From Selaginella moellendorffii (lineage: Eukaryota > Streptophyta > Lycopodiopsida > Selaginellales > Selaginellaceae): 64,000 nucleotides of DNA. Within the stretch, counting starts at the first letter, position 1; each line of letters starts with the position of its first letter. Location: positions 1,324,673 to 1,388,672 of the forward strand of contig NW_003314278.1 of NCBI RefSeq assembly GCF_000143415.4, written 5' to 3'. Of this stretch, positions 35,649 through 47,909 are shown in pieces. Both the position numbers and the translations under genes were made by a program. The notes under the pieces are model-generated. The model had not been told where the DNA came from and searched no databases. It worked only from the letters and a program-made list of their open reading frames with translations.

Positions 35649-37470
35649 TTACAATTCCACCTCTTGCAAGTCGTCTCCAAACACTCCGGAGGAACTGGCA
35701 GCTTCGAGTCCCACTGTGCCGGATTGTTGATGGTGGTGTTGATGAATCAAACTTTCCTGGTGTTGGTTTTGCTGCTGCTGCTCGACCATCACTGGCGGAG
35801 TGACTTCCAGAGCTGGAGGTGGCAGCAACAAGACGGTCGACGGTGCTGCTGGATAGTGATTCGAATAGAACATTGCTGGCAAACAGCTGCTTGAGAGATG
35901 ATCAGGCGTTGGCCCCGGATCATTTCTCATATCCTGTACAACCGGCTGAGCGAATGCTGCTGCTGCAAACGGTCCATTCCCGTTTGAGAATGCCGTGTCG
36001 GGGACAAAGGCCGGTGCCGAGGAAGGATCCACCGAATGGTTGCTGTTGATATCTGGAGCAGCAGCAGCAGCGGCCGCAGGCACGAAAAATCTCGCTGGAG
36101 CCAAACAAAGGCTTTGCACTTGCCTTTGGCACCACGCCAAACAGTGGAGGAGAGTCCGATGATGTCTTGGATGGTGTTATGCTACCTTTGTTGAATGTAT
36201 CGACATATCTGCAAAAACCTCATGAGATTGGAGTGCTGGGAATGACCAAAACGGTACCTTGATCTAACGTTTTGACGTGCGCAAGCTGCGTACTGGTTAC
36301 TGCTCGGAGGCATTGGTGGGATTCCACTCACAACTGGTTGCGGCCTTTCCGGAGTTGGCTGTGGTATCTCCGGAGACATGGAAATAGGAGTGCCGTTCTC
36401 CTCCACGTGCGAGATGAGCTTGTTTGCCGTGGGAGGAGGAGCCAATGGAAGCTCAGGCGCTTGTGCCTCGGCTCCTTCTTCAACCCTATCTAAACTTGTT
36501 GCTGTTGCCAAGCTTTGCCTGCATCACGCACCAACCATCAACCAGCTAGTGCTCTTTCCAAAGCTTCTACAAACCTCCTTCGAGTGTTTTTATGAAGCCC
36601 ATCGCTCTTTGCACAAAAGAAGTAAAGACGCCTCTGTTTGGCGTTCCTTTAGCTGGACTAACGATCTGATGAAAGAATACAAGTCTTAATCGAAGGTACA
36701 CAAGAGCAAGTCGAGTTACCTGTGCAGGCCTAAAGTCAGGCTCAGAAATGCTTCTCATTGGCATGTTGGATCTTCTTGTATTATCACTTATGGGTTCCAT
36801 TGATGCCGATGAGGCAAGTGATACACTGCTTCCACTAGAAGCTGTTGTAGGACGGTTATTAATATCAGCATTATCGGAAGCTTTCAGGGGCGAAGGGCCT
36901 ATCATCTTGTGTAGACCAATATTGCCAAAAAACCGTTGCACAATTGACGTTGAGCCTCCCTGGATAACAGGAAAGTGAGTATAAAAGCCGAGTGTCCACT
37001 TACAAACCTGAGAGTGGATACAAAGACGCTCTTCCAAGGCTACAGCCGCTTCTTTGCACACATCAGCTGCATGGCCCGCTGTTTTCAATGTTTTCAACAC
37101 TGCTTGGCAATACCTTCGAAGAGAAACATTGTGTTAACGAAGCATACAGTTAAAAATCACTGCCAACCTTAAAGCTTCGTTTATCTTTCCAGCTTCAGCA
37201 AGCATCAACGCATAAATAAGCTTGTATGGCTGAAAAGGAAGTAAAATAAACTGGGAATTGCCGGTCACTCTTGCAAATTCGTACACTTCCATTCGCTGAT
37301 GAAGAAAAGCTTAACAATTGTGAGGACAAACACGGCTTACCTGGATATCTTCTGGACTAGCGTACGTGCGTGGATACTTACAATGGTCGGCACCTATAAG
37401 AAAAAGTCTGGCAGAAGGGGAGAAAGGCTCAAAATGCAACAAGATAGCATATATGGGCTCCACATATCTG
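35649..37470 (-). pseudogene. SEC16: SEC16-like (COPII assembly) pseudogene, 3' half
   Basis: Minus-strand exons match the C-terminal half of plant SEC16/MAG5. They are about 37470-37340 (FEPFSPSARLFLIGADH), 37295-37170 (NSQFILLPFQPYKLIYALML), 37112-37012 (YCQAVLKTLKTAG), 36962-36728 (MRSISEPDF), 36665-36576, 36519-36258 (VEEGAEAQAPELPLAPPP) and 36208-35649 (YVDTFNKG to the stop). Introns are tiny, for example 49 bp at 36257-36209. Defects are a frame shift before FEPF, a deletion with a stop just before VEEG, and no 5' exons. SEC16 organises ER exit sites, a role this copy cannot fill. Confidence 0.8.
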
Positions 37471-37566
37471 CAAGTTAAAACTATGAGAAACATCAACGTG
37501 TGACCATGTAAATCTAAGACATGTGCAAATGCAAAAGTCCTTATAAGTTTACTTTGCAACACAAAA

Positions 37567-39833
37567 AGTACAATGTGGAAGAGAGTTGTTGCAGGAGGAG
37601 CACTAGAGGACATGGAGGAGAGTTGCTACAGGAAGAGTGTTGGAGGGAGGAGATATGTTGCATTGGAGGAAAGTAAGAGCCACTAGAGGAGTTGGGCACT
37701 AGAGGAAAATAAGAGTTGCTAGGTGGAGAGTTGGGCATTATACACAATACCATCTACAATAACTAACCCTAACAGAACTCAAATGGATATAATTTTCTGC
37801 ATTGCACTATGCAACAACGTTTGGTTTGCTTTGATATTTTCAATTTTTACATAAATAAAAAATTTATATGATGTACTCATTTTAATACATTTTTTTATTC
37901 ATATATAATTTAGAATTTTAGTACTTCTTGTTTATCTCTCAAAGAGTTCAACTTCTTATCAATTTTATTCTTCCTATAGCAAGCTTAAAGCAAATAATGA
38001 AGAATATAGGGAAGAAGTCCTACACTCTTGCAATACTAAAATCTTGCAAACTTTCCTTTAAGAACATTATTACCAGTCAAAAAGTTCACTTTTTTGAGTA
38101 GTCTGATGTGTTTGTCTTTATAGCATGTCCATAAACAGAAAACAAGGAACTTTTTACTTGCTCCTCATAGTAGAGTATCACAGTGATAGAAGAAGTTTGA
38201 GCTTCTTCTCCATGCAATGGGCAACAATATAATCAAGTGGCTGTAGTGATTGATACAAAAGTTCTCCTGGATCTTGCTTGTTAGGCTGGCGTGGCTAAGA
38301 CACTGATAAAGGTAAGTTCTGCAAAGATTTAATAAGGTTTTGCTGGATTGTCCTTACTGGGCTTACAGTTAGATCATGGGTGATCAGGAGCTCACAGTTT
38401 TGCACAAGATTTGATCAATCTTGCTTGAGCTAGGATCCTTGATCTGCCATGGGTGGTGATCAATGCATTCACAAAAGGTGCCGGAATGAAATCCAACAGC
38501 TTAAGCACTTTCAAAAGACACCCATTCTAGGCATTTGCAGTGATCATTGCATTCCAAGAGACCAAGGTCCTCTTGCTCAAAAATTCCTGCTGTGCTCATG
38601 ATCACATTTCCAAGATTGAGCTCCATGTTTCTAGAATTCTTCTGTGAATCGTCACTTCTTTCTCATACTGCACAGGTCACAAATCACCCAAGAAATCGCC
38701 TCATGGAGGCTGCAACACTCAATAGTTCTAGGACTGGCAGACAAGCCCTGTCCCATGGACAGCCACTGCTTCTTACGTGGGAATGTGCACATTACAGAGG
38801 TTCGTTTCTGTTTTCCAGTCTGTCTTTTAACTCCTCAAATGTCTTGATCATTATGGAGGGAACCCACTGAGAAAATACAGTGTTGGGCACGAGCTAAAAT
38901 CCTTTCAAAACGCAAAACCAGCAGAAAACACAGAAATGCTACCACTTTGGATTTATCTCTACGTCCATCTGAGCTTGCAGGTCTGTATGGTGGCCCTTTG
39001 AATTAGCTTACTTATCATGACTTGCAGGAAACGATGCTGCATGCTCAGTGATTACTTTCGAGACCGTAACCATTGAACAGTCGGTTATCAGATACGTTCA
39101 AGAAGTAAAGGACAACTGGGCATGGCTAGTCCTCTCACCCCATCTTAAAGGCTGCCTTTTTATACTGGACACGTCTGACGATCCCTCGGAGCTTGAACGT
39201 TTTAAAGAGCGCTTCAAAGTCGGTGACCCGTTCCAGTGCCATATAAGAAGTGTTAACCACGAAAGGAAGCAAGTGGATTTGTCTCTACAAAAACAAGTGA
39301 CGAACAATTCAAGAAAGGGGACCTGTTAGGCCGACGGATTACACGAGTTTTTGCTGGTGTTGGGACATACTGTGCAAGGCAGATGGGAAAGTTTCGGAAA
39401 AGTTCATGTAACGATACATGGATTGATGACCCAGCCAGTTTATTTACAGAGGGACAGTTCGTAAGGTCTTGGATTTAAAACGACCAGGGAGGGGAAAGAT
39501 GGGCTTGGAACTTTCAGTAAGTTGGTGGACGTGGTGGTTTTGAGTCCCTTCCGAGCTATCAAACACTTGAAAGGTAACTTCCGAGATTTGCATTAAACTC
39601 TGCATCCAATGCTCGTATTGTCAATTCCGTGTTGGAACTTAAGCAAGATATGAAGTGCAAGTAAGCAGAAACCTTGCATGCTGTGGACGTGACTTGTTTT
39701 TGTGTTGCAGGGTTTTGTCAAGAATGTGACGGAGAAAGGTTGTTTTGTGGTCCTGGCACCTTCACTTGAAGCTAGAATTCAACTGAAGAACCTATCGAAC
39801 TCGTTTGTACAAAACCCTGCAGAAATGTTTCCA
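37567..39833 (+). repeat. Segmental duplication, copy 1 (direct repeat with 61790-64000)
   Basis: From AAAGTACAATGTGGAAG the sequence is repeated near-identically at 61790, with small indels, and runs at least to the window end (39833 corresponds to 64000). It includes a GGAGGA-rich minisatellite (about 37567-37740), about 800 bp of AT-rich non-coding DNA and the RRP5-like exons. Introns are kept, so this is a DNA duplication, not a retrocopy. Confidence 0.92.
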
Positions 39834-40475
39834 CCAGGCAAGGTGATATCGGGAAGGTATGAACTTTTCTCCGTGTGGAAGTGTTTGCTGATATCTTCTT
39901 CTTCGTCAGAATTTTAAGCATCAAGCCATTGTCTGGGCACATTGAAATGTCTTTGACGGCAACAACATCACAAGATTCAAGTGGCTGGAAGAAGTTTGGT
40001 GCTGGAGAGATCGTTAGTGGCCGCATACACAACATTGAAGCATTTGGGATCTTCATCAGCCTTGCCGAGAGTGATGTGGTAAGCTCTCTCTCTATCTTGG
40101 TTTCAAGTTCTTAGTCTGTGCTCCAGGTTGCTTGTGTCATGTCTCTGAAGTGTCTTACGATTTTATTCAAGACTTGTCAACACTTTACAAAGTCGGCCAA
40201 TGGGTTCAAGTAAAGATTCTAAAGGTGAGAACGAAAGACCACAGGGTTATGATTTCCCTCTACAGGTTGATGCGGAAACCAAACGTATATCTCTTGGAAT
40301 GAAAGCGTCATATCTGACCGAGCCGATGGAGGAAGAAGCTATAAATGAAGAGCCTTCGAACACAAATGTGCTCATGGATAATGATGAGAGGGAGGAGGAG
40401 GACTACTTGGATCTGGCATCAAAACGATTCCCACAGCTATGCATGTCGATCCACTCTCAACAAAGACGTTGAGGA
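38600..40475 (+). pseudogene. RRP5: RRP5-like S1-repeat gene fragment, copy 1
   Basis: Several S1 RNA-binding modules resembling RRP5/PDCD11 are visible. One has NWAWLVLSPHLKGCLFILD (about 39100-39165). One has GFVKNVTEKGCFVVLAP (39708-39770) ending PPGKVISGR. One has IVSGRIHNIEAFGIFISLA (40008-40070) and ends KRISLGMKASYL (about 40282-40317). RRP5 acts in processing of 18S and 5.8S pre-rRNA in the nucleolus. A 7-bp deletion near 38890 and a 4-bp loss near 39288 shift the frame relative to copy 2. A 47-bp intron precedes 39027. The N- and C-terminal parts are missing. Confidence 0.75.
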
Positions 40476-40555
40476 TACAGTGCCAATTGACTTGAAAGAG
40501 CAGAGTTACTTCTTGTTTATATTTACTCTTCTCATGTCCTGCTTCTCAACAGGGA

Positions 40556-41336
40556 GGCTGCATATTTGCTATCAATGGGAGCCCATATTTGCTATCTTCT
40601 TGCATTTTGAGCCTTTCTCCCCTTCTGCCAGACTTTGTCTTATAGGTGCCGACCATTGTAAGTATCCACGCACGTACGCTAGTCCCACCAATGCCTCCGA
40701 TAAGTAACCAGTACGCAGCTCGCGCATGTCAAAACGTTAGATCAAGGTACCGTTTTGGTCATTCCCATCACTCCAGTCTCACGAGGTTTTTGCAGATATG
40801 TCGATACATTCAACAAAGGTAGCGTAACACCATCCAAGACATCATCGGACTCTCCTCCACTGTTTGGCGTGGTGCCAAAGGCAAGCGCAAAGCCTTTGGC
40901 TCCAGCGAGATTTTTTGTGCCTGCGGCCGCTGCTGCCGCTGCTCCAGATATCAACAGCAACCATTCGGTGGATCCTTCCTCGGCACCAACCTTTGTCTCC
41001 GACACCGCATTCTCAAACGGGAATGGAACATTCGCTCAGCTGGTTGTACAGGATATGAGAAATGATCCGGGGCCAACGCCTGATCATCTCTCGAGCAGCT
41101 CTTCGCCAGCAATGTTCTATTCGAATCACTATCCAGCAGCACCGTCGACCGTCTCGTTGCCACCACCTCCAGCGCTGCAAGTCACTCCGCCAGTGATGGT
41201 CGAGCAGCAGCAGCAAAACCAACACCAGGAAAGTTCGATTCATCGGCACCACCATCAACAGTCTGGCACAGTGGGATTCGAAGCTGCCAGTTCCTCCGGA
41301 GTGTTTGGAGACGACTTGCAAGAGGTGGAATTGTAA
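40556..41336 (+). pseudogene. SEC16: SEC16-like pseudogene, internally deleted second copy
   Basis: The exon at about 40556-40685 reads SARLCLIGADHCKYPRTYAS. It then jumps directly to the PPMPP...NQYAA segment that in the minus-strand copy lies five exons further on. After a 49-bp intron (40747-40795) the last exon continues through YVDTFNKGSVTPSK to the stop at 41336. It carries the same frame shift before FEPF as 35649-37470. The C-terminal text is close to that copy but lacks some residues. An acceptor-like CTTCTCAACAG precedes 40556, following directly on the RRP5-like sequence. Confidence 0.8.
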
Positions 41337-41554
41337 ATCACACTCCACAAGTAAGTAGTGTTGCTGGGTGGATTTTCGTAGAGCAGTGTAGTTAAGTAGT
41401 AGTCGTGGAAGGAGGAAATTTTTTTGGCTGGGGTGATTCTTTGGAGCCACGAGCGAAGCGAAAGTTGCTAGAGAAAGGAAACTCTTTACAGTGTAACAAA
41501 TAAAAGCCAAGGCCTTGTGATGAATATACCTCGAATAATCTCCCGGATTTAAAT

Positions 41555-42105
41555 ATGGCGCAGGTAGCTCACAAGGCATCGTCTTGGTGGGATGAAACGC
41601 TGGTTGTCTACGCGCGGTGTGGGCATTTGGAGGAATCGAGAAGGATCTTTGACGCATTGCCGGCCAAGAACATCGCGTCGTGGACGGCGCTCGCGACCGC
41701 ATATGCCGAGAGTGGGCATCCGGGGGAGGCCAAGGCAGCGTTCGATCGAATGGCGGTGTGGGACGTAGTTTCCTCCACTGCGATGGTCGAGGCGCTGGGC
41801 GATTGCGGGCGGATTGGATCGAGCAAGGCGGTGTTTGATGCGATGCCCGAGAGGAACTGCAAGACGTGGGCGATGCTGCTGCGGGGATTTGCTAGATTGG
41901 AGGAGCAAGAGAAGTGCTGGATCGGATGCCCGAGATGAATGTGGTAGCGTGGACGATCCTCGTGCAGGGTTTCACGCAGCGCGGGCGAGTGGGCGATGCG
42001 AAGGCTGCGTTTGATTCCATGCCCGAGAAGAACAGCATCACTCGCGTGGTGATGCTCGTCATGTTTGCGGAGAATGGATTCGTGAGGAGGCGGAGACAAA
42101 GATAA
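41555..42105 (+). pseudogene. PPR protein fragment, frame-shifted
   Basis: The frame 41555-41938 contains PPR-like units: VVYARCGHLEESRRIFDALP, TALATAYAESGHPGEAKAAF and GDCGRIGSSKAVFDAMPERN. A shift near 41905 moves the reading to 41914-42105, which continues with MPEMNVVAWTILVQGF and GDAKAAFDSMPEKN. This is a short-motif PPR (PLS type). There is no DYW or E domain and no transit peptide, so it is a gene fragment. GC content is clearly higher than in the flanks. Confidence 0.75.
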
Positions 42106-42671
42106 TTAGTTGTTATTTCAATCTACATTGAGTTATAATTTAAATAGATTGCTACTTTGTCCTCTATGACATGCTAGATGGAGAAAAAGTGTTATATAAG
42201 ATCATATTTTTTATGCATTCCCCAAGTATTCTTTACAATTCAAATATTTATTTTAAGAGATTTTTTTTCTGCAGGCTATTTGCAAAAGAACACCAAACAG
42301 CTGATTGCATAAATAGAAGATGATGATCACATTAGATTATGGTTTTCAGACATGCAAATGATTCTTTCACAAGGTGTATGACCTATTTGCACACATATCA
42401 TATTTTTATATTCTTTATTTTTCTACAATACCTATCTTTTATAGCTTCAGTTTTGAGTATTTCTTTAATGTAGGCACTATATTTTTGGTTTGCTTAATAG
42501 ACACTGCATATGTGACTATCACAGTTAAATTATGATGGCCACATTAGCAATTTGAAGTTACGTTGCGTTAGTACATGTCACTGTCACTGTCATTTTTTGA
42601 AATCAATTTGAATGTTTTTCAAAACTAGCCTAGCTGGTTGACCACCATGAAACCTGCAATAGCAAGTTAAA

Positions 42672-43757
42672 ATGCTGATGAGGCAGTTATTTCCTCCCGC
42701 CACTATTGCTGACATATTAATTCATGGTTTTAGAGTCTTGAGCAGAATGGGAGAGCAACAGTTGAATGATTTGGAGATTGTGTTCTCCACTCAATGTCAG
42801 CAAAAGTTTCTGTATGATGGTTCTCAATTCAGCAGGGGGAATTTTACTGCTCCCACTCCACCAAAGCCTCTGAAACCAATTAGAAATCGAGGGTATTGGT
42901 CTTTAAATGAATTGTTGGCTTTAAATGAAGCAAAGAAGCATGATTTCTTCTTACAGTAGCGAGGTAGCATTCAGGAGGCACAAGACTACAAGCATTCATT
43001 GGCAACAAGTTTCCGAGTAAGTTTTGGATTTTTTAGACTTCCAGTCATTAACTAAGTTTTCAGCTATTGTTTGACACATGGTGTGAACCATTTGCCTGGG
43101 CAATGCCAATCTCATTGGGAGTATATCTACAAAGAGTTCAACAAAATCAAGTCATATGAATATCATGTTCCTACTGGCAAAAGTAGTACTGGAACATGAT
43201 AATAGAGCAACGTCGTGAAGTTGATTTACCACCAAAGTTCAATGATCAACTCTATGCAATGATGAACGAGTGGCTTTAGGACTATCAAACTATAAATTCA
43301 CAGAGATAGACTTAGGAATCAATGTTTTCACCACCTATATCCCTAAAGGTATGTTTTGTAGTTTTGCTTATAATCACTTTTGGCAATGACAGGAAACAAC
43401 AACAATCTTGAAAAGCATAGTTCAGGCCGGCTGAGGAAGAAGTCCTGCACACAACTTGTAGAACAACTTGCAAGAGTGCTGTGTGACAACAATGTGAGCC
43501 TCATTAATACAATGGAAAATAGTTAGAAGGAAATTTGTTGTTATAATCTGAAGAAGGAAGAATTCATGGAGCGTACTCTGGTTGTGAATAGCCAGATGGT
43601 GAAGAGTGTGGATCAAGTAGCTCAAGCCTTGTTTGCAATTGTTGATTCTTTGGTAAGTCAATTCATTTTCTTATTCCTGAAATTAATTGTAGTTTACAAT
43701 GTCATTGATTACTATCTCCAAAGTGATGAAAGAGATGATGAACTGATGAAGATGTGA
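42672..43757 (+). pseudogene. Myb/SANT-like ORF1 of PIF/Harbinger element 1
   Basis: The frame 42672-42959 ends in RGYWSLNELLALNEAKKHD, the start of a trihelix-type Myb/SANT domain. Further text near 43110-43200 reads SHWEYIYKEFNKIKSYEYH, the usual third-helix and KIK-E-Y part. In PIF/Harbinger transposons a Myb-like protein accompanies the transposase and binds the element ends. Stops and frame changes indicate decay. The transposase lies convergently on the minus strand at 45891-45100. Confidence 0.65.
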
Positions 43758-43959
43758 TGATTTACCTGATCAACAATTCTAGGCCAGCATTCCCCCTTGC
43801 ATTGCCACTGCCAATATCCTTGGATCGATTCCATCAATTTAGATAGAGCATTTTTGTTGGAAGGACATGAGTGTTCATGTAAAGCTGTTTGTATCAGTTG
43901 TCTGGCAATAGAAACACAAATGGATCAGAGTTAGATTGAAAGGAAAGAAAGAACTTTGC

Positions 43960-44260
43960 AAGAGTAAGTACCAAGAATGCCACATTGCAAAATGACAATC
44001 TTTGTGTATGGTTGATTGAATCCCCTCTCAGTGACCACTGCTCGGGTATCGCCTATAAACTTGGCAATGCTGTGGGGATTCAAGATGAGATTTTTCCCAA
44101 GGGACGAAGGGAGGAAAATACATACTGGAAGTAAAGATTGTTGTGTTATCTTTGACCACCCTGGTACTCACAATCTTCCGGACAACATCCAGGCCTTCTA
44201 CCACCCGCCCTACCACCAAATTCATTGGGAATTTCAAAGAATTCATTGGGAAACCAAGTA
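43960..44260 (-). pseudogene. Plastid-type cyclophilin fragment
   Basis: On the minus strand LVVGRVVEGLDVVRKI (about 44220-44173) matches the C-terminal part of cyclophilin-type peptidyl-prolyl isomerases. Downstream, IAKFIGDTRAVVTERGFN with PYTKIVILQCGIL (about 44075-43985) resembles the tail of thylakoid-lumen cyclophilins. A short intron probably separates the two. The N-terminal catalytic half is not seen. It sits between the two ORFs of PIF/Harbinger element 1. Confidence 0.55.
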
Positions 44261-45099
44261 GGATCCCAACTTCTAGTGATAGAACAGCTTCAATGGCCTC
44301 AAGCTGCATTCCCTTGTGTCACCAGCCTCAAGCTGCATTTCCAAGTGCCTTCTGCAGCACCATTCCAAATCATTTTGTTCCCTTTTCCTCTTGCCGCCAG
44401 ACGACTCTCATTTAATCATTTTAAAACCTTCCCTATGAGAAGAACAGAAATGAACCTGAATGTTAGAATCAGACCAACACTGGCAGCAGCTATGACTCTA
44501 AACTCATCATAGCCCCCCTCTCTCTGCTCTCAGCCAGGTTCTCTGCTGCGCCCACATTCAAGCCCTGTACTGAAATCTCCGAATTAAAACCTTGAAAAAT
44601 AAAACAAAACTTGCATTTGTGAGCACGCTAAAATAAATAAATTTGTGAGCTTCAAGTGGATTTGTTTAAGTCTACTACATAAGTAATGAGAATGTTCCTA
44701 AGCTCCATAGCAATGACATGAGGCTCCGGTTGCCAGCTTTATGGTTGATTAATCACTGGCTCAGGCTCAATGTTTATTTCCCCTATGTCACCTATACCAA
44801 TAATGAAGTTATGCAAAATGCAAGTCATTTTTATGGCACTTGTTAATTGAGTGATGGTCTCAACTTTAACCAACTTCCTAACATCCTCTAATGACCTTTA
44901 AGCAATCCAAAACTTCTCTCACATACCATCCTCAAAGACGACAAGTAAAAGTTGAATGATTCCCTCAATTTAGTTCCATTTGCACTTGGAAATGGTCCAA
45001 CCACAGAAGCTCATAGTATCCTAAGTCTTCGATGATATACTTGCGAATTTGATATTGGCCTCTTGAGATTATTGGTCCGTTAAGAATCTCACTTGATTG

Positions 45100-45891
45100 A
45101 GCTCTTCTGTAGAATGAACTTTTCCTCAAAATAATTATATCATTGCAACTCCCAGGATCTCCAACTCAAATATCCAAGAACCTTGCTTCACTATCAATGA
45201 TTACTTGCATAACAATTGAGTTATTCTTGTCCTTGTTGTAATAATTACTTGCATAAGTGTTTCCAGGAAGTTCAACTTCAAAATATGTGTAGTCAATTGC
45301 ACCATAGCAATTCAAGAAGCCACAAAAACTCTCAAAACCTATTTTTACTATTGACAGATCTACTGGCCACACAAGAAATTGTCTTAGATGATGGAATGTT
45401 GAGTTAGAGAACTTCTAAAATACTTCCAAACAATTTCTTTAGAAACACCAAAATGCTCTATCAAACTAGCAAAAGAATCATTTAAAGCTAATCTTCGTAA
45501 AGCAATGGCAACTTGTTTACCAACAAAAACATATTGTAAGCTCTTGAATTTAGAGTTAAGCATCCTTGGGCTTGAATAGTACTGGGCTGGGTGACTTTCC
45601 AGGAAGTCCAAACTCAGGAGCTTACACATATCTAGATGGAATGTTTTTCAAATTTGGAGGCAATGTTGTTTGCATTGATAGAGCAATAAGTTTGTAGATT
45701 GTCATGAACTGCTCCTCAAAAACTTTGAAGAACTCTCTCCACCTTATTGGATCTTGCATTCCAACCTCATCCACCCAATGATGAAACCAATGAAGAGACC
45801 TTAGTCTGATATAGAAATTTCTCTCCTGAAAGAAGTTCAATTGCAACCAACTCCCAACTACTGCCAAGCACATCTGATGATACACTAGCAC
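45100..45891 (-). pseudogene. PIF/Harbinger transposase 1, interrupted
   Basis: The minus strand reads DPIRWREFFKVFEEQF, then (after an insertion) FVGKQVAIALRRLALN and FGVSKEIVWKYF, then NCYGAIDYTYFEVELPGN. This is the DDE_Tnp_4/HARBI1 pattern, with GAID supplying the first catalytic Asp. The Cassandra-like 92-bp insert at 45535-45626 breaks the frame between PSRYV and FKSLQYV. The remaining catalytic residues are not visible, so the gene is truncated at its 3' side. Confidence 0.82.
45535..45626 (+). mobile_element. Cassandra-like 92-bp solo LTR
   Basis: It starts TGTAAGC, ends GCTTACA, and is flanked by CATAT at 45530-45534 and 45627-45631. About 55 bp matches the 5S rRNA-derived segment of the Cassandra LTR at 12441-12495, but the first roughly 100 bp of that LTR is missing. 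It is inserted in the PIF/Harbinger transposase gene. Confidence 0.9.
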
Positions 45892-45999
45892 TAATTGTTG
45901 TTAAAGAGTAACTTCAAGCCTCTCATCCTCAAGATCTTCTCTAAGACACCTTCTAGATCTTCTATAAGCAACAACTAACTGATCAATTGTAGCAGCAGC

Positions 46000-47900
46000 C
46001 ACAACAACCACAGAAACCACAATAGTTGCCCTATTCATCCCACATGAACCCTAATGATGTAGCATTAATCAATGACAAATCAGCATTGACTCAATGGTAA
46101 CTTGATTTTGGAATATTCTAGAATAATCTGATGTGGATGATGGTTACATGTATAGCATTTTATCACTGTCAGTGCATAGAAAATGACAGTGATGATCACA
46201 TAGCATCTCTAAGCAAACCAACATAGGATATACCTAGGTATTCTTGAATATTCTATAATCTAATTGTTGATGTTTATTTAGACTAATCTTGTATTTATTC
46301 AAAACATTTAATAATGGTCATCACATTGACTACAAAGAGTTGACTATATAGTTGACTGATAGTTCTAGCAAAAAGATGTTGTTTTGAGAACTACATTGTA
46401 GTTCAATGTTTGGACATGTGTTTGTAAATGTGATTTTATGGCAAGGAAGCAAGAGCAATAGGAGGTCCTCTAGACAAGCTAACTTTTGAAGTTTAACCAG
46501 CTGTTACAGCTGTAGAGGGCTAGCTTTTGATTTTTTTTTGGTTGTTCTCTAGGCCCAATCTGTTAAGAGTGATGCAAAGAGACTGTTATTGATCAGGCCA
46601 GGGATTTCCAACTCAAAGCTATGTTTCTCATACCTAAAAAGTGTATCCATGAAATATATATATATATCCTCTTGTGGTTTCTCTTCTAAATTAGAAGATG
46701 AGTGCCTGAGGTTGTACATATTGAAGTCCAAACCAAAGAAGCAGATCAATGGATCTCCCCGTGATGCATCAATTATCAGCTGAACGAGGCAAGCAGCATA
46801 TATTTGATCCTCTTCTAGTCAATTTGCTTTGAAAAGCAATTTTTGTTTAGATCTAATGCAAAGTCTTCCACAAATTAGCTATCATATGTTTGAAAAGCTA
46901 CTTAATGTCATTCCATAAGCAAATTGATTTATAACAGGCTATCATGCATTACACAATTTGACTTTTGTATTGATTCCACAGGGAAATTTCACAGAATGGT
47001 CTCCACAGCCCGTTCATATTAGTCTCTAGCGTTAATTTAGTTTGCCTAAAATTTGCCAAAAGCTCTTTCTAATTCCACAATTGTAAGGGCAAAGTTGGAT
47101 ATAAGTTAAAGGGTAAGACCCACTATGAAGCAAACAAACTACTCTAGAATTAACTATCACATGCTAAAGTTTTTACACTGAATTTTACTTAACCATACTA
47201 AGCATGGGCAGAAAAGGAAGATCCTCTTGCACACCTAGGTGGAAAGATTAAGGATTGACAACTCTCTATATTCATAATAGAAGTTGAATAGGGGATTGGG
47301 GTAAACAAAATAAAAATATTTATCAGTGATCCATCACATCTATCAGAAAATACATTTTTCTTATAGACTCAGATAAAAGTTGGTTGATCCCCACTCTGTG
47401 TGACTAAGCAAAAGAATGAAAAAGCAAAAACTAAACTATCTTGTGTGTCTAACTAGGCTAGCGAATGATAGATTTAACAAAATTACTTAAACAGCTCGAT
47501 GAATTACCGAGCAAAATACTTGACAATATTCTACTCATGTTATACAAAAGTCTAACTCCTTATATCTTTACTATTGTCAAAGAAAGTGTGATAATACTTT
47601 ATAGGTACATAAAATAAATAAAACTTATATATGTGGAATTACCTATACAAAAAGAAAATAGGATTAAAATTCTTCCTATATAAAGAGATAGTTTGTATAT
47701 CTGAGCTAAATGCAAATCCTGAGTATTATAACTTATAAAGGATTTATAAAATTTTGCCTACTAAACAATTGCTAAATTTTATGCAATCTTTAGGCAAAAA
47801 AGCTATTGTGGGAACTTTAATGGTTCACAATAAAGCTTGGATACCCATAGGCAGAAATACACTTGGTGATAATTAGGTTAATAGACGTTGGATCAATTCT
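46000..47900. other. Non-coding, AT-rich stretch
   Basis: No credible gene is seen. It contains an AT microsatellite near 46655-46668. GACAGTGAT near 46183 recalls the inverted CACTGTCA strings near 42580, so these could mark subterminal repeats of PIF/Harbinger element 1. The ends of that element were not identified with confidence. Confidence 0.35.
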
Positions 47901-47909
47901 AAATTTGAA

